A stretch of 64,000 bases of DNA from NCBI GenBank assembly GCA_051861445.1, contig JBHYCS010000020.1, positions 30,729-94,728 on the forward strand, in the 5' to 3' direction. The translations under genes and the position numbers were made by a program. This DNA comes from Parasediminibacterium sp051861445. GTDB taxonomy: Bacteria > Bacteroidota > Bacteroidia > Chitinophagales > Chitinophagaceae. The notes beneath the pieces are model-generated. The model searched no databases, had not been told where the DNA came from, and saw only the letters and a program-made list of their open reading frames with translations. Shown piece by piece: positions 55,594-63,979 of the stretch (position 1 is the first letter of the stretch; every line of letters starts with the position of its first letter).

Positions 55594-56253
55594 ATGCCTG
55601 AAAAAACTGTAGAAATAGCTGTTACAGACGATCATGAGTTGTTTAGGAAAGGTCTTATTTCTTTAATTGATGCACTGGATGGAAGGTTTAAAGTAGTCAT
55701 TGAAGCAACCAATGGCAACGATTTAATAGCACAACTTCAAACTACCAATAAAACACCAGATTTAATTATTCTAGATTTAAACATGCCTGGTAGAAATGGT
55801 TACGAAACAGTAATGTGGTTAAATGAGCATTTTCCCAACATTAAAGTATTAATCATTAGCATGATTGAACGTGAAGAAAGTGTTATTCAAATGCTTAAAT
55901 TAGGAGTTAGAGGTTATTTAAGTAAAGATATTGCTCCAGAACATTTAGAAGAAGCCATACTTGCAGTAACAGAAAAAGGATTTTATTACACCGATTTTAT
56001 TACTGGAAAATTATTATTAGAGTTGCAAAAAGAAGGTAACGCACCTAAAGCACCCGTTTACTTATCCGATAAAGAAAAGGAAATTTTGCAATTAATGTGT
56101 ACAGAACTTACACACAAAGAAATCGCCAATCAATTAGGCGTAAGTGTAAAAACCGTAGATAATTATAGAGATGTTTTATGTAAAAAACTAAATGTAGTTT
56201 CTAGAATTGGATTGGTTACGTATGCTATTCGTAATAAAATTGCAGAAGCGTAG
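55594..56253 (+). CDS. NarL/FixJ-type response regulator, orphan
   Basis: A 219-residue two-component response regulator. Receiver domain residues 5-125: acidic pair Asp12-Asp13 (VTDDHELF), phospho-acceptor Asp61 (LIILDLNMPG), Lys111 (LSKDIAPEH). LuxR-type HTH at about 158-215 (LSDKEKEILQLMC, HKEIANQLGVSVKTVDNYR). Start: ATG at 55594 (MPEKTVEIAVTDDHE); a TTG 24 bases upstream is less likely. No histidine kinase gene lies beside it, so its sensor is encoded elsewhere. The repeats upstream (55479-55534) may be its own control site. Confidence 0.93.
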   Translation: MPEKTVEIAVTDDHELFRKGLISLIDALDGRFKVVIEATNGNDLIAQLQTTNKTPDLIILDLNMPGRNGYETVMWLNEHFPNIKVLIISMIEREESVIQMLKLGVRGYLSKDIAPEHLEEAILAVTEKGFYYTDFITGKLLLELQKEGNAPKAPVYLSDKEKEILQLMCTELTHKEIANQLGVSVKTVDNYRDVLCKKLNVVSRIGLVTYAIRNKIAEA

Positions 56254-56356
56254 AAAATATAGTAGTCTATGACTAAAACAATTTCATCTCTTTTCTAAAT
56301 ACGAAAATTAAAATCGTTTGTTTATCGCTAATTTCACCACCTAAATTTTAAATATC

Positions 56357-56827
56357 ATGAGCATTGTAGTTGGCCAAAAGGCTCCAGATTTTACATTATT
56401 TGATAGTGATAAAAACCAAGTAACACTATCTTCATTACAAGGTAAAAACGTAGTATTGTTGTTTTTTCCTTTAGCATTTACAGGTGTTTGTACTGCAGAA
56501 TTGTGTAATGTTAGAGACAATATTGCAACCTACAACAATACCAATGCAACTGTATTAGGTATTTCTGTAGATAGCTTGTTTACTTTAGACAAGTTTAAGA
56601 AAGAACAAAATTTAAACTTTCCATTATTAAGCGATTTTAATAAAGATGCATCAAAAGCTTTTGATGTGTTATACGAAACTTTCCCAGCTTTTGGAATGCA
56701 AGGTGTAAGCAAACGTGCAGCTTTTGTAATTGATGCAGAAGGTACCGTAAAATATGCTGAAATATGTGCAACTCCAGGCGATTTGCCAAGTTTTGAAGCT
56801 ATTCAAACTACTTTAGCAGCTTTATAA
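56357..56827 (+). CDS. Peroxiredoxin (AhpC/TSA family)
   Basis: A 156-residue thiol peroxidase with the thioredoxin fold: APDFTLFDSDKNQVTLSSLQGK at the N-terminus and the active-site segment FFPLAFTGVCTAELCNVRD with peroxidatic Cys45 and a second Cys50 five residues later; the Arg of the catalytic set is in the C-terminal half (VSKRAAFVID). Size and the CTAEL motif match the AhpE/BCP-like branch. It reduces peroxides in the cytoplasm. It stands alone between its own promoter gap and the terminator at 56845. Confidence 0.9.
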   Translation: MSIVVGQKAPDFTLFDSDKNQVTLSSLQGKNVVLLFFPLAFTGVCTAELCNVRDNIATYNNTNATVLGISVDSLFTLDKFKKEQNLNFPLLSDFNKDASKAFDVLYETFPAFGMQGVSKRAAFVIDAEGTVKYAEICATPGDLPSFEAIQTTLAAL

Positions 56828-56844
56828 TAAATTGAATTGCAGAT

Positions 56845-56883
56845 AAAAAGCAGACTTTATTTAAGTGGTAAAGTCTGCTTTTT
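56845..56883 (+). terminator. Rho-independent terminator of the peroxiredoxin gene
   Basis: Perfect 15-base stem (56845-56859 with 56869-56883), 9-base loop, T6 tail; 18 bases after the stop codon of the peroxiredoxin gene. Confidence 0.92.
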
Positions 56884-56992
56884 TATAGTAACATTGGTAG
56901 AATTTTTTCTCAAAATCTCATTTTTACATTTTTTTTGGGTTTTATTTGCACAAAAGTTATTCTTACTAAAACATAATGGCTATATTTATTTT

Positions 56993-57328
56993 ATGAAGAA
57001 ATGCTACACATTGCTTTTACTAACATTATTCACTATCGCTAGTATACACGCTAGTGCTGGAGAAGGTGTAGGTGATGGAATGGTAAAAGTGGCACGTTTC
57101 TATCCTAATCCTGCAAGTGCTGTTATTAATTTCGAGTTTAAAGGAACAGATAAAACCTACAATATTCAAGTGTTTAACTTCTTAGGAAAAAGAATGATAA
57201 ACCAAGCAGTAACAGCAAACAAGCTTTCCTTTTCTTTAGAAACCTTTTATAGAGGTCTATACGTTTTTCAACTAAGAGATCAAGCTGGAAATATTGTAGA
57301 AAGTGGAAAGTTTCAGGTTGTAAAATAA
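56993..57328 (+). CDS. Minimal T9SS sorting-domain protein
   Basis: A 111-residue secreted protein: signal peptide (MKKCYTLLLLTLFTIASIHA, cleavage near SAG), about 15 residues of linker, then a type A C-terminal sorting domain of the type IX secretion system (ARFYPNPASAVINFEF, YNIQVFNFLGKRM, YRGLYVFQLRD, ESGKFQVVK). There is practically no cargo domain. ATG at 56993 is preferred since upstream in-frame sequence runs through the terminator of the preceding gene. Such proteins would be exported and cell-surface attached or released by T9SS. It could be a genuine micro-protein or a cut-down relic. It is convergent with the methyltransferase gene. Confidence 0.82.
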   Translation: MKKCYTLLLLTLFTIASIHASAGEGVGDGMVKVARFYPNPASAVINFEFKGTDKTYNIQVFNFLGKRMINQAVTANKLSFSLETFYRGLYVFQLRDQAGNIVESGKFQVVK

Positions 57329-57347
57329 CCATTCTTCTTCATGAAAA

Positions 57348-57373
57348 AAACCGCCAATTAATGTTAGCGGTTT
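57348..57373. terminator. Shared terminator between convergent genes
   Basis: Stem AAACCGC (57348-57354) / GCGGTTT (57367-57373) flanked by A- and T-runs; the left side has AAAAAAA, the right overlaps the last codons of the minus-strand methyltransferase gene. Likely bidirectional but short (7 bp). Confidence 0.5.
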
Positions 57374-58539
57374 GTAACTTCAACAATCAAGAATTTTAAG
57401 TAATTGGTATTTTCCATTCCCCAAATTATTGGATGATCGCTAGCTTGAGCCTTAAATGTTACTTGTCTAATTCTCTTTTTTGCATCTTTTGCCGCTGCAT
57501 CAATCGTTTGTAAAAACAATTCAGGATTCACCAAATTGGTACAGCTACTTGTAACCAAAAAACCGCCATTTTTCACCAATTTCATTCCTCTCAGGTTAAT
57601 TTCTTTATATCCAGTTACCGCTTTATGAATGCTTTCTCTGCTTTTTGTAAATGCCGGAGGATCAAGCATTACAACATCATACAACTTTTCTTCTTTATCC
57701 CATTGTTTTAAAGCATCAAATGCATTCATTGCTTCAAATTTGCAAATAGCATCTAAGTTGTTTAGAGCAGCATTTTTATTGGCAATGTCAACCGCTTGTT
57801 CGCTAATATCAATTCCTAAAACGCTTTTAGCACCATATTTAGCAGCATGAATTTCAAAAGTACCTGTGTACGTAAATGCACCTAATACATCAGCATTTTT
57901 GCAAATAGGCTCAATAGCTCTTCTATTATCTTGTTGATCTAAAAAGTAGCCCGTTTTTTGTCCATTCTCAATATCTACATGAAATTGTAATCCATTTTCT
58001 CGAATAACAATATTGGTATCGAAAGTATTGTGTAAAAAACCTTTTTGTTGTGGTAAACCTTCCAAATCTCTAACAGGAACATCGTTTCGTTCGTAAATTC
58101 CCTTAGGATTAAAAATCGAAACAAGTGCCTTTACTATTGCATTTTTCCAAACATCAATTCCATACGATAAGGTTTGAATTACAAAGTAGTCGTTGAATTT
58201 GTCAATAATTAATGCAGGCAAATAATCGGCTTCGCCAAAAACCAATCTACAATTTTCGGTGTAGCCTAAACGTTGTCGATATTGCCATGCTTGCCAAATT
58301 TTATTGTGAAAAAAAACATCGTTAATTTCTTCTTGTTTCCTAGTAAGCAAACGCACCATTATCAACGATTGAGGATTTATATAGCCTCTGCCAACCCATT
58401 TTTTATCATGATAAAAAACGTCTACAATGCTACCAGCAACAACCTCACCATCTATTTTTTCAATCTCATTATTATAAATCCAAGGATGTCCGTTGGCAAT
58501 TCTTGCAGCAATCTTTCTTTTTAAAAACACTTTTATCAT
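57364..58539 (-). CDS. rlmI: RlmI-type 23S rRNA (cytosine-C5) methyltransferase
   Basis: A 391-residue class I SAM-dependent methyltransferase of the RlmI/RlmCD family (YccW). N-terminal PUA domain (KVFLKRKIAARIANGHPWIYNNEI, about residues 3-75), a linker, and a Rossmann methyltransferase domain with GAFTYTGTFEIHAAKYGA (about 235-252), DISEQAVDIANKNAALNN, the catalytic DPPAFTKSRES and SSCTNLV with the nucleophilic Cys. E. coli RlmI modifies C1962 of 23S rRNA; the same target is likely but not certain. Divergent from grpE across a 301-base gap. Confidence 0.88.
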   Translation of the reverse strand: MIKVFLKRKIAARIANGHPWIYNNEIEKIDGEVVAGSIVDVFYHDKKWVGRGYINPQSLIMVRLLTRKQEEINDVFFHNKIWQAWQYRQRLGYTENCRLVFGEADYLPALIIDKFNDYFVIQTLSYGIDVWKNAIVKALVSIFNPKGIYERNDVPVRDLEGLPQQKGFLHNTFDTNIVIRENGLQFHVDIENGQKTGYFLDQQDNRRAIEPICKNADVLGAFTYTGTFEIHAAKYGAKSVLGIDISEQAVDIANKNAALNNLDAICKFEAMNAFDALKQWDKEEKLYDVVMLDPPAFTKSRESIHKAVTGYKEINLRGMKLVKNGGFLVTSSCTNLVNPELFLQTIDAAAKDAKKRIRQVTFKAQASDHPIIWGMENTNYLKFLIVEVTNR

Positions 58540-58840
58540 TTGGCAAATGTAGGGTTGAAGCGGCTATTCATAAATAATAAATCGGTAGCCAATCTTTTGA
58601 ATTGCTATGCAACTGTTGTCCCGCTGTACGGCTGTAGTCCTCGGCACAAATCCCTTACACAAACCTTCACCTGTGGGCTACTTGCCTGCCATCGGGGCTA
58701 TTTTTTCTGCAAATACATCTTTATTCAGCTTTACTATAGAAAATTGCGACTACGAATTTTATTTTCATTCAACTGCCAATTTTTCCATTTTCTTTGCATG
58801 GCAAAAAAATTGATGAGTAAGGCATTACAATTAACGTACT
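58540..58840. other. 301-base divergent gap containing a GC-rich island
   Basis: The region between rlmI and grpE has no credible gene. Bases 58621-58700 contain 46 G or C out of 80 (58%), far above the surroundings. An 82-residue or shorter open frame can be drawn through it on either strand but shows no conserved pattern or proper start. Weak signs of structure: GGGCTA repeated directly (58675-58680 and 58694-58699) and GGCTA / TAGCC (58562-58566 / 58586-58590). It may be a dispersed repeat, an untranslated leader or a small RNA; no known RNA family was recognised. Confidence 0.45.
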
Positions 58841-59404
58841 ATGGAAGAAAAAGAAATATTAGAATCTACCGACAATGTTACCAACGATATGGATATCAAT
58901 GCTGACGAAAATGCAGCAGGATCTACACATTTAAACGAACCTGTTTCAGAAGAATCAGAAGTTGAGAAATTAAAAAATGAAATTCAAGAGCAAAAAGATA
59001 AATATCTGCGTTTAATGGCAGAGTTTGAGAATTTTAAAAGACGCACTGCAAAAGAACGCATAGAATTAATACAAACAGCTGGTAAAGACATTGTTGTAAG
59101 TCTTTTAGATGTATTAGATGATTGTGATAGAGCAGAAAAACAATTGGGTGGAACCGCTGATATTACGGTGCAAAAAGAAGGCATTCAATTGGTGTTTAAC
59201 AAATTACGTAGCAGTTTACAAGCCAAAGGCGTAAAAGCAATGGAAAGTATACACACTGAATTTGATGTAGAAAAGCATGAAGCCATTACAGAAATTCCTG
59301 CACCAACAGAAGATTTAAAAGGTAAAGTGTTAGATGAAGTTACCAAAGGCTATTACTTAAATGATAAAATTATACGTTTTGCAAAAGTGGTTGTAGGTAA
59401 TTAG
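58841..59404 (+). CDS. grpE: Nucleotide exchange factor GrpE
   Basis: A 187-residue GrpE, the exchange factor that drives ADP release from DnaK. Acidic N-terminus (1-40), a long coiled coil (about 41-90, EKLKNEIQEQKDKYLRLMAEFENFKRRTAKER), then the four-helix and beta-domain with the signature HTEFDVEKHEAI and the terminal KGYYLNDKIIRFAKVVVGN. Followed by dnaJ after about 77 bases on the same strand; dnaK itself is not in the window. Heat-shock control is probable but no conserved heat-shock element was identified upstream. Confidence 0.95.
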   Translation: MEEKEILESTDNVTNDMDINADENAAGSTHLNEPVSEESEVEKLKNEIQEQKDKYLRLMAEFENFKRRTAKERIELIQTAGKDIVVSLLDVLDDCDRAEKQLGGTADITVQKEGIQLVFNKLRSSLQAKGVKAMESIHTEFDVEKHEAITEIPAPTEDLKGKVLDEVTKGYYLNDKIIRFAKVVVGN

Positions 59405-59481
59405 TTATTGGGCGTATAATTATTCGTGTGCCTTCGAAATTTTTAACGAAATAAATGGTTGCCTTTTGTAGGCAAGATGTT

Positions 59482-60642
59482 ATGAAAAGAGATTTTTATG
59501 AAATATTAGGCGTAAGTAAATCTGCTTCTGCCGATGAAATTAAAAAAGCCTACCGAAAAGTGGCCATGCAATATCATCCTGATAGAAATCCAGGTGATAA
59601 AGCAGCAGAAGACAAGTTTAAAGAAGCAGCAGAAGCTTATGAAATATTGAGTGATGCCGACAAAAAAGCGAAATACGATAGATACGGTCATCAAGCATTT
59701 GGTCCAGGAATGGGCGGTGGTGGAAGAGGTGCTAGCAATATGGATGATATTTTTAGCCAATTCGGCGATATTTTTGGCGATGATGCGTTTGGTAGTTTTT
59801 TTGGCGGAGGCAGAGGTAGAAGTAGTGCAAGTGGAGGAAGAGCAAGAGGACAAAGAGGTAGCAACTTGCGTATAAAAATGAAATTAACTTTTGAAGAAAT
59901 TGCAAAAGGTGTTACCAAAAACGTAAAAGTTAAGAAAAACGTTATTTGTAATACATGTGATGGAAGTGGAGCAAAAGATAAAAGTAGTGTACAATCTTGT
60001 AGAACCTGTGGTGGAAGCGGCCAAGTAAAAAGGGTTACGAGTACATTTTTAGGTCAAATGCAAACGGTTACTACTTGCCCTAGTTGTAATGGTGAAGGGC
60101 AAACCGTAACAGCAAAATGTGGAAGTTGTAGGGGAGAAGGTAGAGTGTTTGGGGAAGAAACTATTAGCATTGATATTCCTGCAGGCGTTCAAGAGGGAAT
60201 GCAATTAAGTATGAGTGGAAAAGGAAATGCGGGTGAACGTGGTGGTGCTTTTGGCGATTTAATTATACAAATTGAAGAAGAACAACATGCAGAATTGCAA
60301 CGTGATGGTTTAAATGTTGCCTACGATTTATACATTTCTTTTCCTGAAGCTGCTTTTGGAACCAATGCTGAAGTACCTACTATTGATGGAAGAGCTAAAA
60401 TTAAAATTCCTGCTGGCACACAAAGCGGTAAAATATTTAGATTAAAGGGAAAAGGATTTCCGGAAGTTCAGGGTTATCAAAGAGGCGATCAATTGGTGTA
60501 TGTAAACGTTTGGACACCTCAAGATTTAAGTAGCGAAGAAAGAAATTTACTAGAAAAATTAAGTAATAGTAACAACTTCAAACCAAAGCCAGATAAAAAC
60601 AATAAGAGCTTTTTTGAAAGAGTAAAAGAAGCGTTTCAATAA
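59482..60642 (+). CDS. dnaJ: Chaperone DnaJ
   Basis: A 386-residue type I DnaJ. J domain (1-70) with the HPD motif at residues 32-34, then a Gly/Phe/Arg/Ser-rich region (about 75-135), four zinc-binding CxxCxGxG repeats (CNTCDGSG, CRTCGGSG, CPSCNGEG, CGSCRGEG; about 155-220), and the C-terminal substrate-binding domains. ATG at 59482 (MKRDFYEILGVSKSA) is the family-typical start; a GTG/ATG 27 bases upstream would add an unconserved stretch. It delivers substrates to DnaK. Co-transcribed with grpE and closed by the hairpin at 60647-60671. Confidence 0.97.
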   Translation: MKRDFYEILGVSKSASADEIKKAYRKVAMQYHPDRNPGDKAAEDKFKEAAEAYEILSDADKKAKYDRYGHQAFGPGMGGGGRGASNMDDIFSQFGDIFGDDAFGSFFGGGRGRSSASGGRARGQRGSNLRIKMKLTFEEIAKGVTKNVKVKKNVICNTCDGSGAKDKSSVQSCRTCGGSGQVKRVTSTFLGQMQTVTTCPSCNGEGQTVTAKCGSCRGEGRVFGEETISIDIPAGVQEGMQLSMSGKGNAGERGGAFGDLIIQIEEEQHAELQRDGLNVAYDLYISFPEAAFGTNAEVPTIDGRAKIKIPAGTQSGKIFRLKGKGFPEVQGYQRGDQLVYVNVWTPQDLSSEERNLLEKLSNSNNFKPKPDKNNKSFFERVKEAFQ

Positions 60643-60646
60643 AAGT

Positions 60647-60671
60647 AAAAACCTCTTTTTAAGAGGTTTTT
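60647..60671 (+). terminator. Rho-independent terminator of grpE-dnaJ
   Basis: Perfect 11-base stem AAAAACCTCTT (60647-60657) / AAGAGGTTTTT (60661-60671), loop TTT, 5 bases after the dnaJ stop codon. Confidence 0.9.
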
Positions 60672-60789
60672 ATTGTCCCCATTAATCTACTAATATTGTA
60701 GAATTTATACACGATAGTTGTAAGTTATAAGCCTATTTTAAGCATTTTTCAAGATTTTAAACTTATATTCATCACTTAAATAAAATGCA

Positions 60790-63700
60790 ATGAGAAAATA
60801 TGTACTATTAGCCTTCTGTTTTTTATTATTTGTATTTGTGCAAACGATGGCACAAAATACAGGTACAGTAACTGGTATTGTAAAATCTTCAAAAGGTAGT
60901 AGCCTTGCCGGAGCTACTGTAAAAGTGGAGGGAAGAAATGCTAATGTTATTGCCGATAACAACGGTAAATTTACGTTAAGTCTTCCAACAGGAACTTACA
61001 CACTAGTGGTTTCTTTTGTGGGATCAACAACCGAAAAAATTAAAGTGAAAGTAACAGCTGGCACAACTACAACTGCTGAAGCTATTTTAACCGAATCAAA
61101 CGATTTAAGTGAAATTACGGTTGTAGGCTCTCGAAATAGAAGTCCACGTTCTGTTACAACTACACCAGTTCCTGTAGATGTAGTTAGTACTAAAGAAATC
61201 CGAAATTTTGCACAAGCAGATGTGACGCAAATGCTTACTTATGCAGCTCCGTCATTTCAATCTGCTAGACAAACAATTTCAGACGGAACAGACCATATAG
61301 ACCCAGCTGGTTTACGTGGTTTAGGGCCAGATCAAACTTTAGTATTGTTAAATGGTAAACGCAGGCATAATACTGCTTTAGTAAATATAAATGGTACAGT
61401 GGGTAGAGGCTCTGTTGGTACAGATATGAATGCTATACCTGCAGCCGCTATTGAAAGAATAGAAATATTAAGAGATGGTGCAGCTGCTCAATACGGATCA
61501 GATGCTATTGCAGGTGTTATAAATATAGTATTGAAGAAAAAATATAAGGGATTAAATATTGGTGTAATGGGAGGTCAAAACATGACAACTATGCCCATTG
61601 CTAGAAGAAGCCCAATAAGTATTACCGATGGTGTAAATAAACAAATAGATATTGTTGGAGGAATTGCCAATGAGAAATATTACATAACAGGAAGTTTCCA
61701 ATATTTAACTCGTACACAAAGTAACAGAAGTGGTTTCGATAATATTCCATTAGTATATTTAGGTAATGGTGGTGCATTTCCGGCTGCTCCTACAGGTGTA
61801 AATACAGATGTTTGGCGTAGATGGTTAATAGATCAAGATAAAGCTTTGGTAAACAGCAATGGGTACAATCTGCAAAATATAGTAGCAGGTAACAGTGCTG
61901 CTGATAATATTGGAGCATTTGCTAATGCTGGTTATAAACTAAATAGTAAAACGGAAGTGTATGTAACTGCAGGTGGAAGTACAAGAGATGGTTTGGCAAG
62001 TGGATTTAGCCGTAACCCCAATTCTTGGAACCAACAACCTATAACAGCAAGTGGTAGCCGTTTTTATGCAAACGGATTTTTGCCTCAAATTACAACCATC
62101 ATCAACGATATTTCGGTTTTAGCAGGCATTAAAACAGAATGGGGTGGATGGAATATAGATGTTAGTAACACATTTGGAGAAAATAGTGTAGAATTTATCA
62201 TTAAAAATTCTGGTAACGCATCATTGGCAGCCAATAACAATCCTCAAACAGAATTTAAAGCAGGTAAAATCAAATTCAATCAAAATACCTTCAATGCAGA
62301 TGCTAGTAAAAGGTTTGATTTAGGTAATGATAATAATTTAAACGTAGCTTTTGGATTAGAGCGTAGAACAGAAAATTACAGAATAAGAAACGGCGAACTA
62401 AATTCTTATTTTGGTGCTACAAGTGGAAGAACATTTACAGTTCCATCTATTACTTATACTCCAACTGGTCAAGTGATAAATCCAACACCTGCTTTCCCAG
62501 GCAATTTAACGGCACCAGGTGCACAAGTTTTTCCTGGTTTTCAACCATCAGATGCTGTTCAAGCAAAGCGTAATGTAACTGCTGCATATGTAGATTTAGA
62601 GTATACAAGAAAGAAAGTAACCTTTGGAGCAGCTGGCCGTTACGAAAATTACAGCGAACAAAATAGTAGCTATGCAGGTAGTGGTTTAAAATTGGCTTTA
62701 AAGTATGATTTTACTGATAATTTTGCATTTAGAACTTCTGTTAGTACAGGCTTTAGGGCTCCTTCTTTACAACAAAGGTATTTTCAGAATCAAAGTACAC
62801 AGTTTGTATTAGGCGTTCCTACTACGGTTTTAACCGCAAATAATAACAATCCTATTGTTAAAAATGCTTTTGGAATTAATGACTTAACGCCTGAGTATTC
62901 TTTCGGCTATACACTAGGTATTGTTGGTAAACTTGGCAAAAACACCACATTTACAGTTGATGCTTATAATATTGAAATAAATAATAGAATTGTATTAAGT
63001 ACTCAGTTTGCTAGAAGTAGTAGTAACCCAAGAATAAATCAAATATTGGTTGCTAATAATGTAGACGCTTCGGTTTCTAGTCTTCAGTTTTGGACCAATG
63101 CTGTAAATACTAGAACAACGGGTTTGGATGTAGTTTTAACACAGAAATACAAAGCAGGTAAATTAAATGGTAATATTTCATTAGCTGCCAATTTTAATAA
63201 AAACAAGGTAGAAGGTACCAATACCAACAGGGTAATCGATGATATTGCCAATAATCCTAGCAAAACCAATCCTAATGCTGATCCAGCACAAGATTTTCAA
63301 AATCTTTTGTTCGATAGGCAACAACGTTCTCGTATTGAAGTAGCACAACCACAAGATAAAATTGTACTTACTGGTACTGCTAATTACAATAAGTTTAGTG
63401 CAATGCTACGTGTTGTAAGATTTGGTGAAATACAAACAATAAACCAAGCAGATCCAAGGGCTAGAAATGCAAGCGGTGTATATTTTAATGACGCAGCTTT
63501 TGAAACTGATCAAACCTTTAGTGCAAAAATTGTAAGCGATATTGTATTAACTTATCGTTTTTACAAAACTTGTAGCATATCAGTTGGTGCAAATAATTTG
63601 TTTGATATTTATCCTGACCAAATTTTTGTAGATCAACGTAATCTTCCTTCTGTTGTATATGCAAATCCAGTTGGTCCAACAGCATTAAGTACTTCACCGG

Positions 63701-63846
63701 GTCAAAAAACATCAGGTGGTTATGCAGCAGCAAGAGATTTATCTAATAGAGGTAGATTTTTATTTAACGCAAACCAATTCGGCTTTAATGGTCGTTTTGT
63801 ATATGCACGTTTAAACATTGAATTAGGTGATTTAATAGGTAAGTAG
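60790..63846 (+). CDS. TonB-dependent receptor with CarboxypepD-like domain
   Basis: A 1018-residue outer-membrane receptor. Signal peptide 1-21 (ending TMAQ), CarboxypepD-regulatory-like domain (about 25-100, GTVTGIVKSSKGSSLAGATVKV), plug (about 110-245; GLRGLGPDQTLVLLNGKRRH, RIEILRDGAAAQYGSDAIAGVINIVLKK), and a 22-strand barrel ending in a stretch with aromatic residues (FVYARLNIELGDLIGK). It lacks the SusC-type VGYGTQ signature and has no SusD partner, so it resembles the non-Sus receptors for siderophores, cobalamin or other ligands; the ligand is unknown. Followed by a strong terminator. Confidence 0.93.
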   Translation: MRKYVLLAFCFLLFVFVQTMAQNTGTVTGIVKSSKGSSLAGATVKVEGRNANVIADNNGKFTLSLPTGTYTLVVSFVGSTTEKIKVKVTAGTTTTAEAILTESNDLSEITVVGSRNRSPRSVTTTPVPVDVVSTKEIRNFAQADVTQMLTYAAPSFQSARQTISDGTDHIDPAGLRGLGPDQTLVLLNGKRRHNTALVNINGTVGRGSVGTDMNAIPAAAIERIEILRDGAAAQYGSDAIAGVINIVLKKKYKGLNIGVMGGQNMTTMPIARRSPISITDGVNKQIDIVGGIANEKYYITGSFQYLTRTQSNRSGFDNIPLVYLGNGGAFPAAPTGVNTDVWRRWLIDQDKALVNSNGYNLQNIVAGNSAADNIGAFANAGYKLNSKTEVYVTAGGSTRDGLASGFSRNPNSWNQQPITASGSRFYANGFLPQITTIINDISVLAGIKTEWGGWNIDVSNTFGENSVEFIIKNSGNASLAANNNPQTEFKAGKIKFNQNTFNADASKRFDLGNDNNLNVAFGLERRTENYRIRNGELNSYFGATSGRTFTVPSITYTPTGQVINPTPAFPGNLTAPGAQVFPGFQPSDAVQAKRNVTAAYVDLEYTRKKVTFGAAGRYENYSEQNSSYAGSGLKLALKYDFTDNFAFRTSVSTGFRAPSLQQRYFQNQSTQFVLGVPTTVLTANNNNPIVKNAFGINDLTPEYSFGYTLGIVGKLGKNTTFTVDAYNIEINNRIVLSTQFARSSSNPRINQILVANNVDASVSSLQFWTNAVNTRTTGLDVVLTQKYKAGKLNGNISLAANFNKNKVEGTNTNRVIDDIANNPSKTNPNADPAQDFQNLLFDRQQRSRIEVAQPQDKIVLTGTANYNKFSAMLRVVRFGEIQTINQADPRARNASGVYFNDAAFETDQTFSAKIVSDIVLTYRFYKTCSISVGANNLFDIYPDQIFVDQRNLPSVVYANPVGPTALSTSPGQKTSGGYAAARDLSNRGRFLFNANQFGFNGRFVYARLNIELGDLIGK

Positions 63847-63867
63847 TTGATGCATATGTTTATTTGA

Positions 63868-63896
63868 AAAGAGGATACAGTTGATGTATCCTCTTT
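63868..63896 (+). terminator. Rho-independent terminator of the TonB-dependent receptor gene
   Basis: Perfect 12-base stem AAAGAGGATACA (63868-63879) / TGTATCCTCTTT (63885-63896), loop GTTGA, T-rich tail; 22 bases after the stop codon. Confidence 0.92.
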
Positions 63897-63922
63897 CTTT
63901 TTAACTATATAATATTGTTGAG

Positions 63923-63946
63923 CCACCAAATTTAGGTGGTTTTTTT
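63923..63946 (+). terminator. Second terminator-like hairpin
   Basis: CCACC (63923-63927) / GGTGG (63935-63939), 7-base loop, followed by T7 (63940-63946). It follows the first terminator by 26 bases; it may be a back-up or belong to a separate short transcript. Its T-run leads into the two-block repeat copy B. Confidence 0.6.
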
Positions 63947-63979
63947 GTTGAATAAAGTGATGTAGTACAAGAGTGCGAC
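63941..63979 (+). repeat. Two-block dispersed repeat, copy B
   Basis: TTTTTTGTTGAATAA (63941-63955), nine unrelated bases, then GTACAAGAGTGCGAC (63965-63979). The two blocks match copy A (minus strand, 47101-47140) exactly. The first six T may also be part of the preceding terminator T-run, so the certain core is GTTGAATAA plus the 15-base second block. The remaining 21 bases of the window show nothing further. Confidence 0.7.

Noticed and set aside
56837..56992. N-terminal extension of the T9SS sorting-domain protein
   Set aside because: It would translate through the peroxiredoxin terminator hairpin and give a hydrophobic nonsense stretch; the ATG at 56993 starts a clean signal peptide.
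58607..58813. 68-residue open frame in the GC-rich gap before grpE
   Set aside because: No conserved pattern, weak start, and an alternative frame of similar length on the same strand; treated as non-coding.
59506..59853. 115-residue minus-strand open frame inside dnaJ
   Set aside because: Arises from the Gly/Ser-rich region of dnaJ read in antisense; dnaJ is unambiguous.
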